The notes under the pieces: generated by a model
What the model was told of the DNA's origin: nothing
The model's database searches: none
The model's input: only the letters and a program-made list of their open reading frames with translations
Shown here: piece after piece, positions 35,601 through 40,334 of the stretch
Layout of the letters: each line of letters opens with the position of its first letter
Position numbering within the stretch: position 1 is the first letter of the stretch
Assembly: GCA_018398805.1 (NCBI GenBank)
Contig: JAGFBZ010000702.1
Coordinates: forward strand, 367,655-431,654
Origin: Hirundichthys speculiger
Lineage: Eukaryota; Chordata; Actinopteri; Beloniformes; Exocoetidae
Direction: 5' to 3'
Length of the DNA: 64,000 nucleotides
Position numbers and translations under genes: made by a program

Positions 35601-37813
35601 CAAATGACATTTAAAGGATCCTGTCTACCCAAGTAAACATGCAGGAAACTGCAAATTAGAGAAGTAATGATCCACATTTAATTCAGATCCGATAGAAGCC
35701 TCTGAATAATTTTATCACAGAGCCTTTTCTTTGAATACTATCATTATGGCCACTGTTGTATATATTGTGTGCAACAAACTAGTACTTGTTGATAACAAGG
35801 GATACTGAGAGTCTCCCACCATCTATAATGCTGCTTTGAGACGCCTTGTTTTCCTAGTGTTGACTCCTGGTACTATGAAGTCTTGAGCAGTGTGCGGCTG
35901 ATGCCTTAAACTTCTTAAACATCTACTAGAGGAGGGTCATGGAGGTTAGTCTGTGTAAGATGTGTTCCTGTGGCAGCAGGTGACTTTTCTAGTCCACATC
36001 ATTTATGTTGAAGCCTCTGAAGCCTTGTCTCTGAGTAACAAATGATGTCATTTTGATCACATGTTCATACTGTGTTCTGCCACACTTGAGGCTCCACTGA
36101 ACTCCCTCATTTGTTGTTTGGGGTTGCAAGCGCATGACAGATTCCTGGAGCTCTTCAAGCTGCTCCTCCTTGAGGGTTTGCCTGGTCTTATGCATCCTTT
36201 CACACAAACGGCAGAGGGAAAAGGATGGCTATGTGGCTTACGTTATCTTTGCTGCCGCTCAGTGATGGTGAGATGAAGCCTCATGAGGCATCGAACCACT
36301 TGAGCCAATTGGTTCAAGAAAGGGTTAATCTCTTGAAGCTTCATGTGCACACGACACCACCTACTGGACAGGTATATGATTACAGGCAGCTGGATCTCAA
36401 CCACAGCTGATTGTGGCACATTGAAAATGTGTCTGTCATGCCCCTTGGGATTGATAATGAATTACAAAGAATGTATGACCAAATAAATTCTCTACATACA
36501 TTACCAATTATGTCTATAATAAAATATGTCACAAATGTATCTTTTATGTGTAAAGTTTGCCAGTATGGAAGTATCATATGATATGGCAGGTTTTGTAATG
36601 CAGGTTCTGCCATGTTAGGAGAATGACATGGACCCGAACAGGAAGAGGGCACTAAATACACTTGTGTAACTTGGACAATGATGTACAGAACAGGGGAGAT
36701 TTTATTAATTATTATTCAGAAATAAGAGTCTGAACAGTATTTGGTTTTAAGTGATTCCTTCTCTTTGACACAACCTCTCCTGCCTTTAAAAACACCCTTT
36801 TATATTGTACAGAAGATGCTGGTGTACACAAAAAGGCATGAACAAAAATACTTAAATAGGGGGTACAGTCATTTTAGCCTCTCACGGTATTCCGGAGGGC
36901 TATTAGGAGTTATCAAATCAAAATGTCCCCACACAGGGGACAGCCTCCTCTTCCTACCTGGCTCCGTCATCTTACCTATCCTTCTCTCCTCACTCTCCTA
37001 AATCTTCTCTCCCTAAGCTCTCCAAACTATCTCTAAACTATCTCCAAACTATACAAACGCTATCCAAACTTTGAGCTGGACGCAACTCTCGACCAACAAC
37101 CTACATCTTGAACGGAGCCTGAGGGGTTTTTATCGCTGTTGAACCTCGTGGCAAAGTCTGAACCACTTCCCGAAGCAGTCACGTGGTACAGCTGAGCAGC
37201 GAGGCTTCGGACGCCATCATTTTTGGCTCCTCTCCTAAATGAAGTAAGCCTCGATACACACTTCGCGGAAACACCCCCTCCATTACTCGGCACACACCTC
37301 GAAGCCTCGTCACATCTCGTAACATCACTAGAGAATGGTTGGATGTTCTGAGAGTACTTTTTTTTTTTTGTTTCAGTTTTCACCGTGTGTCATGTCAATG
37401 AGAAGAATCATTAAAGGATGCGACTTCACTTTGGCTCATCGTTGAACCCGGTTTAGTTTGGTGTTTCAACAGAGTTGCTACACACTGTTTGAAAACACTA
37501 TACCCGCCGTAACCACCTTGAATAAGATCTGAACAGCTTTATCAAAATCTGTGATGAAGATATGTTTCACTGAAACAGAACTTTCACCACCAATACGACA
37601 CCTGCACTTTTTATTCCCAGAATGTCAAATAAACAAGAAAAAGTAATACAAATGTTTCCAAACAACTCCGGGGCTCAAGTTAAAGAGTTTCATTGGCTTC
37701 AAGTGATTTAAACGCCTGGACGCCATTTGAAGAGTCAGGTTGAATAAAGGAAGAAATCTTACCTGAAAAACGACGATTAAAACGCCCCAAACCGCGAACC
37801 AAATGGTCCCCAT
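9150..37813 (-). CDS. cdh1: E-cadherin (cadherin-1), 18 coding exons
   Basis: Calcium-dependent homophilic adhesion receptor of epithelial adherens junctions. It is a single-pass plasma-membrane protein whose tail binds p120-catenin and beta-catenin. Coding exons in order: 37763-37813, 35155-35269, 32971-33059, 30868-31074, 30437-30559, 29409-29564, 26220-26364, 24654-24825, 20831-20959, 20458-20643, 20016-20260, 17439-17581, 17086-17177, 15355-15487, 12097-12315, 10780-10910, 9496-9638, 9150-9365. All introns are GT-AG and phases agree except at exons 8 and 17, each one base short. Counting both bases gives about 898 residues; mammalian E-cadherin is 882 from memory. Visible landmarks are a hydrophobic leader, furin site RRKR before DWVIPP (residue 173 on), HAV at mature 79-81, calcium motifs DQNDN, DSNDN, DVNEP and DVNDN, a membrane helix near 721-745, a p120 site ([17 protein letters not shown]) and a catenin site ([11 protein letters not shown]). 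HAV and the tail separate it from N-, R- and type II cadherins; P-cadherin is less likely but not formally excluded. Confidence 0.95.
9496..9638 (-). CDS. cdh1: cdh1 exon 17: cytoplasmic tail, frameshifted by one base
   Basis: The first part reads [20 protein letters not shown] and DVA in the expected frame. The conserved continuation [18 protein letters not shown] and IGTFIDE appears only in the +1 frame: plus-strand 9569-9571 has GGG where four G would be needed. Length is 143 bases; mammalian exon 15 is 144 as I recall. As written, the frame reaches a stop a few codons into the last exon and removes the beta-catenin site. The splice sites TCCCTCAG and GTGAGT are intact. Confidence 0.9.
9823..10706. 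mobile_element. piggyBac-type MITE in cdh1 intron 16
   Basis: Flanked by TTAA on both sides (9819-9822, 10707-10710) with ends CCCTCATACCGCCGAC and GTCGGTAGAATGAGGG, the piggyBac signature. Three blocks of the form GGGGTCC-N4-GGACCCC occur near 9839, 10001 and 10646, with only imperfect symmetry in the first. No transposase is encoded in the 884 bases. Confidence 0.75.
10780..10910 (-). CDS. cdh1: cdh1 exon 16: membrane helix and p120-catenin site
   Basis: It encodes [20 protein letters not shown], then [20 protein letters not shown] and DDQ. The arginine cluster is the stop-transfer signal and the acidic [10 protein letters not shown] block is the juxtamembrane p120-catenin binding core. 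Length is 131 bases, the same as mammalian exon 14 as I recall. A piggyBac-type MITE ends about 70 bases past the donor GTAAAT. Confidence 0.95.
11189..12026. mobile_element. hAT (Charlie-like) non-autonomous element in cdh1 intron 15
   Basis: Ends CAGACCTGGGCAA and TTGCCCACCCCTG with flanks GTCTAGAA and GTCTAGTG (8 bases, two mismatches). The subterminal CGGCCCGCGGGCCACATCCGG is characteristic. Around 11440-11620 are remnants of a BED-type transposase N terminus ([17 protein letters not shown] reading) with stops. It lies between exon 16 and exon 15. Confidence 0.7.
12097..12315 (-). CDS. cdh1: cdh1 exon 15: EC5 and start of membrane helix
   Basis: It encodes [20 protein letters not shown], then [10 protein letters not shown] and [15 protein letters not shown], followed by [15 protein letters not shown]. 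The cysteine-rich CDC motif closes EC5 and the hydrophobic run begins the transmembrane helix. Length is 219 bases. Acceptor is TTTCTAG, donor GTGAGT. It ends with one base (A) that the next exon makes into ATG. Confidence 0.93.
12797..14395. repeat. Unclassified repeat block in cdh1 intron 14
   Basis: The left end has GGGCGGGAATTTCGCGG and the right end, reversed, has GGCCTAGAATTTCGTGAT; both are followed by alternating GGCC/GCCC words (12820-12905 and 14300-14390). This suggests weak terminal inverted repeats of one old element. No ORF or domain was recognised in the 1.4 kb between them. Confidence 0.3.
14690..14910 (-). mobile_element. L2-like LINE 3' end in cdh1 intron 14
   Basis: Reads TTCAATTTTATTTGTATAGC, CCAGGCGCTTTTCAGAGACC, then AATATTAAATCCTAATCAAGG and the GAAAAACTCCACTTTAAGAGG tail, the reverse complement of the LINE end at 19700-19930. 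Confidence 0.6.
15355..15487 (-). CDS. cdh1: cdh1 exon 14: EC5 (second part of mammalian exon 12)
   Basis: It encodes [19 protein letters not shown], then [20 protein letters not shown] and MNGT. The cysteine, the DKD and the NWT glycosylation-like sequon fit the membrane-proximal EC5 domain. Acceptor is TGTCAG, donor GTATGT. It starts in phase 0 and ends with one base, A. Confidence 0.9.
15568..16177 (+). mobile_element. hAT-like element with a MADF-like ORF, copy 2
   Basis: Starts TAGGGATGCGCATGGTTAACC and ends with the inverted partner GGTTAACGGTCAT...ATCTGCA, the last bases decayed. Flanks are ATAAAAAT (15560-15567) and TTAAAAAT (16178-16185). It lies in the cdh1 intron that splits mammalian exon 12 and is opposite in orientation to copy 1. 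Its ORF is more complete than that of copy 1. Confidence 0.7.
15675..15920 (+). CDS. MADF (Myb/SANT-like) DNA-binding domain fragment
   Basis: The 81-residue ORF inside the hAT-like element reads [20 protein letters not shown], then [20 protein letters not shown] and KNARDKFSK. Spaced aromatics, the YPxLYD...YKD start and the W...W spacing are the MADF domain pattern, a DNA-binding fold of transcription factors and of some transposon accessory proteins. The first 20 residues look like non-coding sequence, so the true exon probably begins near HRKERV and continues outside the captured piece. Expression is unknown; it is probably a remnant of an autonomous relative or a captured exon. Confidence 0.45.
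   Translation: MGACRQVQQASDWSILHPHRKERVIQKMRKYPHLYDSGSPHYKDSTYSSNSWREIAMNVGLDTAETVRKWKNARDKFSKFS
16200..16965. repeat. Repeat with CCCGACCC / GGGTCGG words in cdh1 intron 13
   Basis: The left part repeats ACCCGACCC, GAACCCGAATGGACCC and similar words. The right part has GGACCCGAGACCCAATTCGGG, then CGGAACCTCGGGTTTTTGG. These inverted, internally repetitive ends are typical of fish hAT-like MITEs, but I could not find a clean target duplication. Confidence 0.4.
16999..17083. repeat. C-run, A-run and TA microsatellite abutting cdh1 exon 13 donor
   Basis: A C run (16999-17010), an A-rich run with AAAT repeats and then TATATA repeats lead directly into the donor site of exon 13 at 17084-17085. 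Homopolymers of this kind are prone to replication slippage and assembly error. Confidence 0.85.
17086..17177 (-). CDS. cdh1: cdh1 exon 13: EC4-EC5 linker (first part of mammalian exon 12)
   Basis: It encodes [20 protein letters not shown] and [16 protein letters not shown] is the EC4/EC5 calcium linker. Length is 92 bases; with the next 133-base exon it sums to 225, the size I recall for mammalian exon 12. The donor GTATATATA runs straight into an A/T-rich low-complexity tract. It ends in phase 0 after CAG. Confidence 0.9.
17439..17581 (-). CDS. cdh1: cdh1 exon 12: EC4
   Basis: It encodes [20 protein letters not shown], then [20 protein letters not shown] and DDG. Length is 143 bases against 146 in mammals. 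The acceptor CCAG at 17582-17585 leads into G plus TAT, completing the codon begun upstream. Donor is GTAGGT. An L2-like LINE lies in the intron before it. Confidence 0.93.
17755..19945 (+). mobile_element. L2-like LINE relic with reverse transcriptase in cdh1 intron 11
   Basis: The ORF at 18430-19089 holds a reverse transcriptase core: [35 protein letters not shown] and [13 protein letters not shown], with the YADD catalytic box intact. Sequence before it (17820-17940) and after it (19090-19560, [15 protein letters not shown] reading) continues the element across stops. The 3' end has GTAAAGCGCCTAGAGACAAT and closes at AAATAAAATTGGATTGAACTG. It is antisense to cdh1 and dead by frameshifts; a hAT MITE is inserted at 18076-18290. 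The clade is inferred from the tail. Confidence 0.8.
18076..18290. mobile_element. hAT MITE nested in the L2-like LINE
   Basis: Ends CAGTGGTGCCCAATCCTGG and CCAGGATTGGGCACTCCTG are inverted over about 30 bases. Flanks are a perfect 8-base target duplication, CTATAGAC at 18068-18075 and 18291-18298. Removing the element restores the LINE reading. No coding sequence. Confidence 0.9.
20016..20260 (-). CDS. cdh1: cdh1 exon 11: EC3-EC4
   Basis: It encodes [20 protein letters not shown], then [20 protein letters not shown] and [26 protein letters not shown] is the EC3/EC4 linker. Length is 245 bases, the same as mammalian exon 10 as I recall. It ends with two bases (AT) that the next exon completes to ATG. 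Confidence 0.94.
20458..20643 (-). CDS. cdh1: cdh1 exon 10: EC3
   Basis: It encodes [20 protein letters not shown], the calcium motif DADEP, then [19 protein letters not shown] and EGIITTAK. Length is 186 bases against 183 in mammals, a whole-codon difference. Acceptor is TTTTCCAG, donor GTAGGA, phase 0 at both ends. Confidence 0.94.
20831..20959 (-). CDS. cdh1: cdh1 exon 9: EC2-EC3 linker
   Basis: It encodes [20 protein letters not shown] and [25 protein letters not shown] is the EC2/EC3 calcium linker. Length is 129 bases, the same as mammalian exon 8 as I recall. Acceptor is CCAACAG, donor GTCAGT, phase 0 at both ends. Confidence 0.94.
21140..21330 (+). mobile_element. tRNA-derived SINE in cdh1 intron 8
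   Basis: TGGCTCAGTGA resembles a polymerase III A box and, about 35 bases on, GGTTTAAATCC resembles a B box, as in tRNA-headed fish SINEs. The body continues to a T run at 21306. No intact tRNA cloverleaf can be drawn, so it is not a tRNA gene. Confidence 0.5.
21500..21619 (-). mobile_element. Older LINE copy, 3' piece
   Basis: GATATGGAAGAGCAGCAACT...CTCCTCCTGGATGACCAAG is a diverged version of the LINE text at 21890-21940 (GATGTGAAGGAGCAGCTGCT). Its missing continuation appears at 24450-24580, so the younger LINE interrupted it. Ends at the target duplication CCCAGTCGCTG. Confidence 0.6.
21620..24438 (-). mobile_element. Non-LTR retrotransposon in cdh1 intron 8 (endonuclease and reverse transcriptase, decayed)
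   Basis: On the minus strand an AP-type endonuclease ([20 protein letters not shown], then [20 protein letters not shown] and [10 protein letters not shown]) is followed by [31 protein letters not shown] and SLLFADDV, the reverse transcriptase boxes with FADD. Many frame changes and stops make it dead. The 3' end CGGATAAGCGGAAGTTAATG and a GGATGGA tail lie at 21620-21650. Flanks CCCAGTCGCTG and CCCAGTGGTTG (24439-24449) are an 11-base target duplication with two mismatches. Clade (RTE-like or L2/CR1) is not settled. Same strand as cdh1. Confidence 0.85.
24450..24580 (-). mobile_element. Older LINE copy, 5' piece
   Basis: CACGGACCACAGCTCATGACC, then AGAGCTTTGCTTTTTGGTTCA match the LINE text near 22027-22105 but with many changes. 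Together with 21500-21619 it forms one older copy split by the younger LINE. It ends about 75 bases before cdh1 exon 8. Confidence 0.6.
24654..24825 (-). CDS. cdh1: cdh1 exon 8: EC2, one base short or internally spliced
   Basis: It encodes [20 protein letters not shown], then [21 protein letters not shown] before donor GTGAGA. With the acceptor at 24826-24827 the exon is 172 bases and the reading FEVIQV joins ASDADD only if one T is added to GGTTTTGCC (minus strand; 24803-24806 on plus). With a second acceptor at 24809-24810 the exon is 155 bases and in frame, but it loses about six residues of a conserved strand. Mammalian exon 7 is 176 bases from memory; 172 plus one base gives the same phase. 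Confidence 0.85.
24850..25030. repeat. Interspersed repeat shared with 33530-33680
   Basis: AAAATCAAATAATGAATTC, TGTTCTGCTGCCATATGAAC and CAGCACTTGTCAGTAACACA recur at 33540-33675. The second copy joins a GCGATTAATCGCATTG end, so this is probably an internal piece of a hAT-type MITE family. Confidence 0.55.
25035..25118 (+). mobile_element. LINE 3' tail fragment with GGAT repeats
   Basis: GCTGCTGCCCCCGCGATCCG, then GGATGGATGGATGGATGGATG is the 3' terminus of the same LINE family found at 21620 in reverse. Only about 80 bases remain. Confidence 0.55.
25120..25805 (+). pseudogene. Tc1/mariner transposase relic in cdh1 intron 7
   Basis: Across three frames the plus strand reads [63 protein letters not shown] and WPSQSPNLS, the conserved order of a Tc1 DDE transposase with catalytic Asp positions visible. 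Frameshifts and missing terminal repeats show it is dead. Confidence 0.8.
25790..26103 (-). pseudogene. LINE reverse transcriptase fragment in cdh1 intron 7
   Basis: On the minus strand [32 protein letters not shown] and [17 protein letters not shown] are reverse transcriptase blocks with YADD. Open for 104 codons but cut at both ends, the downstream side by the Tc1 relic. Confidence 0.8.
26220..26364 (-). CDS. cdh1: cdh1 exon 7: HAV motif and EC1-EC2 linker
   Basis: It encodes [11 protein letters not shown], then [17 protein letters not shown] and [15 protein letters not shown] falls at mature residues 79-81, its classical place. DQNDN is the calcium-binding linker between EC1 and EC2. Length is 145 bases, equal to mammalian exon 6 as I recall. 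It ends with one base, G, so the next exon must supply two bases. Confidence 0.94.
26985..29368 (+). mobile_element. Ty3/Gypsy retrotransposon relic in cdh1 intron 6
   Basis: In order on the plus strand: gag-like sequence ([19 protein letters not shown] near 27030, then a capsid-like [14 protein letters not shown]), a CWR-type knuckle remnant near 27570, aspartic protease with EVDTGAS (27820-27840), and reverse transcriptase with [33 protein letters not shown] and [12 protein letters not shown]. It ends at about 29368 within the connection region; RNase H, integrase and both LTRs are missing. Frameshifts break gag and protease. A hAT MITE interrupts it at 28222-28706. Antisense to cdh1. Confidence 0.85.
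28222..28706. mobile_element. hAT MITE nested in the Gypsy relic
   Basis: Ends CAGTGGTTCTCAAA and TTTGCGCACCACTG, with a perfect 8-base duplication CCATATGC at 28214-28221 and 28707-28714. Subterminal CGTACCA / GGTGTACCACTGGTGGTA words are inverted. Excising it rejoins the Gypsy frame from the protease-reverse transcriptase spacer into [13 protein letters not shown]. Confidence 0.9.
29409..29564 (-). CDS. cdh1: cdh1 exon 6: EC1
   Basis: It encodes the first extracellular repeat from [17 protein letters not shown] through [14 protein letters not shown] to [10 protein letters not shown]. The LDRE calcium motif is intact. Length is 156 bases, equal to mammalian exon 5 as I recall. Acceptor is TTTCCAG, donor GTAAGC, phase 0 at both ends. 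A decayed Gypsy element ends about 35 bases beyond the donor. Confidence 0.94.
29690..30416 (+). mobile_element. L2-like LINE fragment filling cdh1 intron 5
   Basis: It reads [20 protein letters not shown] and [19 protein letters not shown], then, after stops, [19 protein letters not shown] and [20 protein letters not shown]. The last part matches the L2-like relic at 17835-17935 closely, so both belong to one family. It represents the spacer between endonuclease and reverse transcriptase. It takes up most of the 872-base intron and stops about 15-20 bases from the exon 5 donor. Confidence 0.75.
30437..30559 (-). CDS. cdh1: cdh1 exon 5: furin site and mature N terminus
   Basis: It encodes [18 protein letters not shown], then the mature start [24 protein letters not shown] is the proprotein-convertase site. 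Trp2 of the mature chain, which swaps into the partner molecule during adhesion, is present. Length is 123 bases, phase 0 at both ends. The donor GTAAGA at 30431-30436 is only about 15-20 bases from the end of a LINE fragment in the following intron. Confidence 0.93.
30868..31074 (-). CDS. cdh1: cdh1 exon 4: prodomain with histidine-rich stretch
   Basis: It encodes [20 protein letters not shown] and then a strongly histidine-rich stretch containing [10 protein letters not shown] and HREHH, ending SSNTE before donor GTAATT. It is 207 bases, phase 0 at both ends. The acceptor CTTCAG lies behind a pyrimidine tract. Mammalian E-cadherin has a shorter HHH motif at the same place, so the stretch is homologous but enlarged here. 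Whether it binds metal is unknown. Confidence 0.9.
31140..31215 (-). mobile_element. Short LINE/SINE tail
   Basis: TTAGATTAGATTAGATAAT followed by TGTACTTTATTCATCCCCCA is the reverse of the common GGGGGATGAATAAAGTA 3' end with a short tandem tail. A related tail occurs at 55795-55850. Confidence 0.45.
31246..31848. repeat. Interspersed element with CTCCGCCAAGG-type ends, copy 1
   Basis: The left end AGCACTCATAGAGCACAGAC, CTTCGCCAAGC and the right end CCTTGGCGGAGGT are inverted relative to each other. The interior (GATCAGATCTGGATCAGCC, GAGTTTTGGGCAATAATTAA, AGATATTGAGAAACAAAAT) recurs at 50090-50490. It lies between LINE pieces in cdh1 intron 3 / exon 3-4 interval. No coding sequence. Confidence 0.6.
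31849..32565 (-). pseudogene. LINE endonuclease-domain relic between cdh1 exons 3 and 4
   Basis: The minus strand at 32063-32548 is open for 161 codons: [51 protein letters not shown] and [15 protein letters not shown] are AP-endonuclease N-terminal blocks of non-LTR elements. Its continuation, [18 protein letters not shown] with the catalytic GDFN box, is at 31850-31956. The long A run at 32571-32640 lies just upstream of its 5' side. Confidence 0.75.
32568..32642. repeat. Two long A homopolymers
   Basis: A runs at about 32571-32600 and 32626-32640 frame a short ACTGACAAAAACACC spacer. No gene function is suggested. Confidence 0.9.
32971..33059 (-). CDS. cdh1: cdh1 exon 3: prodomain, first half of mammalian exon 3
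   Basis: It encodes [18 protein letters not shown] and [12 protein letters not shown], the conserved FxDC...DxRFxVxTDG block of the cadherin prodomain. Acceptor is TTTTCCAG and donor GTAAGT. It ends in phase 0 after ...ILS. In the mammalian gene this block and the following VKRxL block are in one exon, so the intron after this exon appears to be extra. Confidence 0.9.
33490..34320. repeat. hAT-like MITE remnant in cdh1 intron 2
   Basis: Starts in TTTTTAATTGCGATTAATCGCA and ends GTTAACTGGCCCAGCCCTAG. The reverse of the right end (CTAGGGCTGGGCC...GTTAAC) resembles the GCTGGGCAAGTTAACGCGTTAACGC sequence at 2571-2595. Interior shares text with 24850-25030. No coding sequence. Confidence 0.5.
34321..35154. 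other. cdh1 intron 2 sequence, nothing recognised
   Basis: About 830 bases of ordinary A/T-rich intron without an ORF, repeat or transposon that I can name. Confidence 0.6.
35155..35269 (-). CDS. cdh1: cdh1 exon 2: N-terminal prodomain
   Basis: The acceptor CTTCTAG is followed by codons for [18 protein letters not shown], then [15 protein letters not shown], and donor GTATGG. It is 115 bases, the size I recall for mammalian exon 2, and ends with one base (G) that completes the next codon. This is the start of the cadherin prodomain, which keeps the precursor from adhering until furin cleavage. Confidence 0.93.
36256..37329. repeat. Possible MITE in cdh1 intron 1
   Basis: AGTGATGGTGAGATGAAGCCT at the left and CGAAGCCTCGTCACATCTCG, TAACATCACT at the right are inverted over about 25 bases with gaps, suggesting one old element of about 1.07 kb. 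GAAGCCTC / GAGGCTTC words recur near both ends. No clear target duplication and no transposase. Confidence 0.35.
37763..37813 (-). CDS. cdh1: cdh1 exon 1: start codon and signal peptide
   Basis: The ATG at 37811-37813 opens a 17-residue hydrophobic leader, [17 protein letters not shown], followed by donor GTAAGA at 37757-37762. The next exon joins in phase 0. Length is 51 coding bases against 48 in the mammalian gene as I recall. This start is chosen because it begins with MG, is hydrophobic, and splices in frame into the recognisable prodomain. Confidence 0.9.
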
Positions 37814-37887
37814 TTGTATGTGACACCTCTTGTCAATATTCCTTGCAAAAAAAAATAGGAGGAAAAACAACAAAGAAAAGTCTTTTT

Positions 37888-37902
37888 TAAATATATTCCT
37901 TT
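37888..37902 (-). promoter_or_regulatory. TATA-like element upstream of cdh1
   Basis: On the minus strand the sequence GGAATATATTTAAAAA lies about 75-90 bases before the start codon, a workable distance for a TATA box with a short 5' leader. No CpG island or clear tandem CANNTG palindromes were seen. This rests on position and composition only. Confidence 0.2.
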
Positions 37903-38099
37903 GGGAACAGTCGCTGTAAAGTCTGTCTCCAACCTCCAAAAGGTGCTTTCTGTGTCTGAGGGTGCTCAGTGAGGCAGGTTGTTGCAGGTACGTTTGGCAT
38001 GTGACATCAGTTTTAGGTGTACCAGTTGTACCTGGTATGGTCATGACTGGGCTGGAAACGCATACCAGGAGTTTCTGTCACTCTGTAGGCGAAAAAACA

Positions 38100-39845
38100 G
38101 CAGATAACGGAAGTTACGAAGGTAACAATGGTTCTGTGAGTTCCTTGGATGACTGCCAGTGTCAGTAAAGAAAGTGGATATGTCTTCTAGCTCTCTGTGC
38201 GGGTCAAGAGTTTATGTAAACAAAGTCACATATGTGACCCGTCGGCTACCGTTGCGATCCTCACCCACTGGCTAGTCAAATATGAAGCAGTGGTTAATGG
38301 ACAAGGAAGCCACATGGACCCTGAGTGTGGAGGACCCCCAACCGCTGTCCAAGAGATGCTGGAGGTAATTCAGGATATCTGTCAAAGGGCAGAGGGGATG
38401 GTTCAATCCCCTCTCACTACAACATAAAGGAGAACCTGTACGTCTTCTGTGTGACGGGGGCCCCCGCATGATGCAGGGTCTCACAGACTGAGGGTCCCAA
38501 GCCAACTTTGGGCTACCAGCCCCTTTCAGTGGCCACACCCAGAACTGGATGCTAGACCCTCCCCTCCGACTGAGAAAAGAGGTCCAACCTCACAGGAAAT
38601 AGCCACGGCTCCGCTGCTAAGAGACTGCATATCATGGGGAACCAGAACCTTGTCGGCCATCTGGGAGCCACCAGGAGAACCCTGTGGTTCGAGGACAGAA
38701 TTTGTCCTGCCTGCCAAGTGCACTGCTCTCAAGGAGGCCAGGTAAGGGTAGGCCCATGTCCAATTCAGCTGTGTCTCCCTCAGCGAGGCCAGGGACCCCG
38801 TCCCCCCCTTGGTGATTGATGTTAAACACCGCTGAGGAGCTGTCTGTGCGGACAAGCACATACTTCTCCCTGAGATAGGGCAAGAAGTGCTTCAGCGCCA
38901 AGTAGACTGGTCCGAAGCTCCAGCACACTAATATGCTGTCGTCGCCATCGAGGGCACCAGGTCCCCTGGACTAAGCTGCCCTGCCACACAGCAACCTAGC
39001 CTGAGGAGGAGGCATCCGCTCTCGTCTTGCGGGAACGGAGCTGAACGGAACTCCGTGGAGGAGGAATCTGCGATCCCTCCACCACCAGAGAAGAGCCATG
39101 CATGGTCAGGTCACCCTGACAAGGACTTTCTGGTGCACGGGGGGATCCAGGTGGAGACTGTTGAACCACCGCTGCAGGTGGCGTAAGTGCAGTAGCACCG
39201 GAAACTTAGTGTCCCCGTGGACGTTGAGGTGGGATAGGTGGGTTCTGCGCCTCCCTAGGCTGAGGCCAAGGAGGCTGTTGGAGGCTGCTGGGATCTCTGA
39301 CAGTCATCTGGCAGGCATGACCGTCAGAGATCTTGCACAACACACTTCCTGGAACACAGAGCTGTTCCCGAATCCCGGCTCTCCCCCTCTCTGGCCACCC
39401 CAAACCTCAGAGGCTTGACTCGACTGCTTCCAGCGTTCTAGAGTCTCCTCAGCCTGTTGTCCAAACAAATGCCCAGGAACCACAGGAAGACAACGTAAAC
39501 TTTGTCGACAGTCATTTGACATTGGTGCCTGCGCCAGCCATACATGAGTCTACCAAGTTCTCTGGCTATCAGGCTGAAGGCATGAAGGACCACATCACTG
39601 GTCTTGCCCAGGTGCTTTCCCTCTGGTTGCACCATCTGAGACTGGACCAAAAGAAGCACCGAGAGGGAGTTCCTGATACCATGAGCCTTCGTGAGAAGGC
39701 CATCGGTGACCTGGCACTGTGAGTGTTATCTCTCAGTGGCTCATCGGGAGAAAGAAAGAGTGAGACGATACACTGATCCACCAGGGGCATGTGAGGCAAC
39801 CCGTGCACCTCCGCCTCCCACATAGAAGCACATGTATTTAGGTCA
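38100..39845 (-). mobile_element. DIRS-type (tyrosine recombinase) retroelement relic upstream of cdh1
   Basis: On the minus strand, reading down from 39845: a gag-like part (HAFSLIARELGRLMYGWR, then LFGQQAEETLERWKQSSQAS), then RNase H (LALKHFLPYLREKYVLVRTD, FNINHQGG, YLASLRAVHLAGRTN), then the start of the recombinase (LTDILNYLQHLLDSGWGSST, LRVHVASLS). Reverse transcriptase is absent between 39300 and 38930, so the copy is internally deleted, and the recombinase catalytic half is missing. It ends within about 300 bases of the cdh1 start codon. Confidence 0.7.
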
Positions 39846-40334
39846 TTTTAACTGTCTGTTAGCATGTTCTCCTCATTGGTCTGTTGTTGACAACAACTTT
39901 GATTCCTTACAAGACCAACTAGTAAAGTATAAAAAGTAGTATTGAAGTGTCTTAAAAGTGAATATAAGTTCCACTTAACATAAGTTAGTTTTTTCTGTCT
40001 CTGTCAGCCGTTCAGATCTGATGCTATGCTAGCATTACATCATCATTTCCAAAACACAAATATCTGAGATTATTTGATGGCTACAGCTTTCATAGGGTTA
40101 TTTTATTTCACCTTTCTGCTTTATCAAGAAGCTGAGAGACCTGTGACTCCTACTGGGAAGAGATAACCTCCTAAATAATAAACGCATTTAGTATTACAAC
40201 AGAAGCTAGCTATCTAACATCAACTATTGGTATCAACAATAACCGTTGCTGACAGCAGATAGGCTTCACTGACGTCAGACATCTGGGTACTTTAACCCAA
40301 TGTTCCCAATGTGTGTGTGTGGTTTAGGTTAGTT
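39846..40334. other. Intergenic, nothing recognised
   Basis: No ORF, domain or repeat family could be identified between the DIRS relic and duplication copy 2. Confidence 0.5.

Noticed and set aside
37625..38044. 139-codon frame overlapping cdh1 exon 1
   Set aside because: It includes the exon 1 codons only by chance and runs through the promoter and the first intron; the spliced reading explains the sequence.
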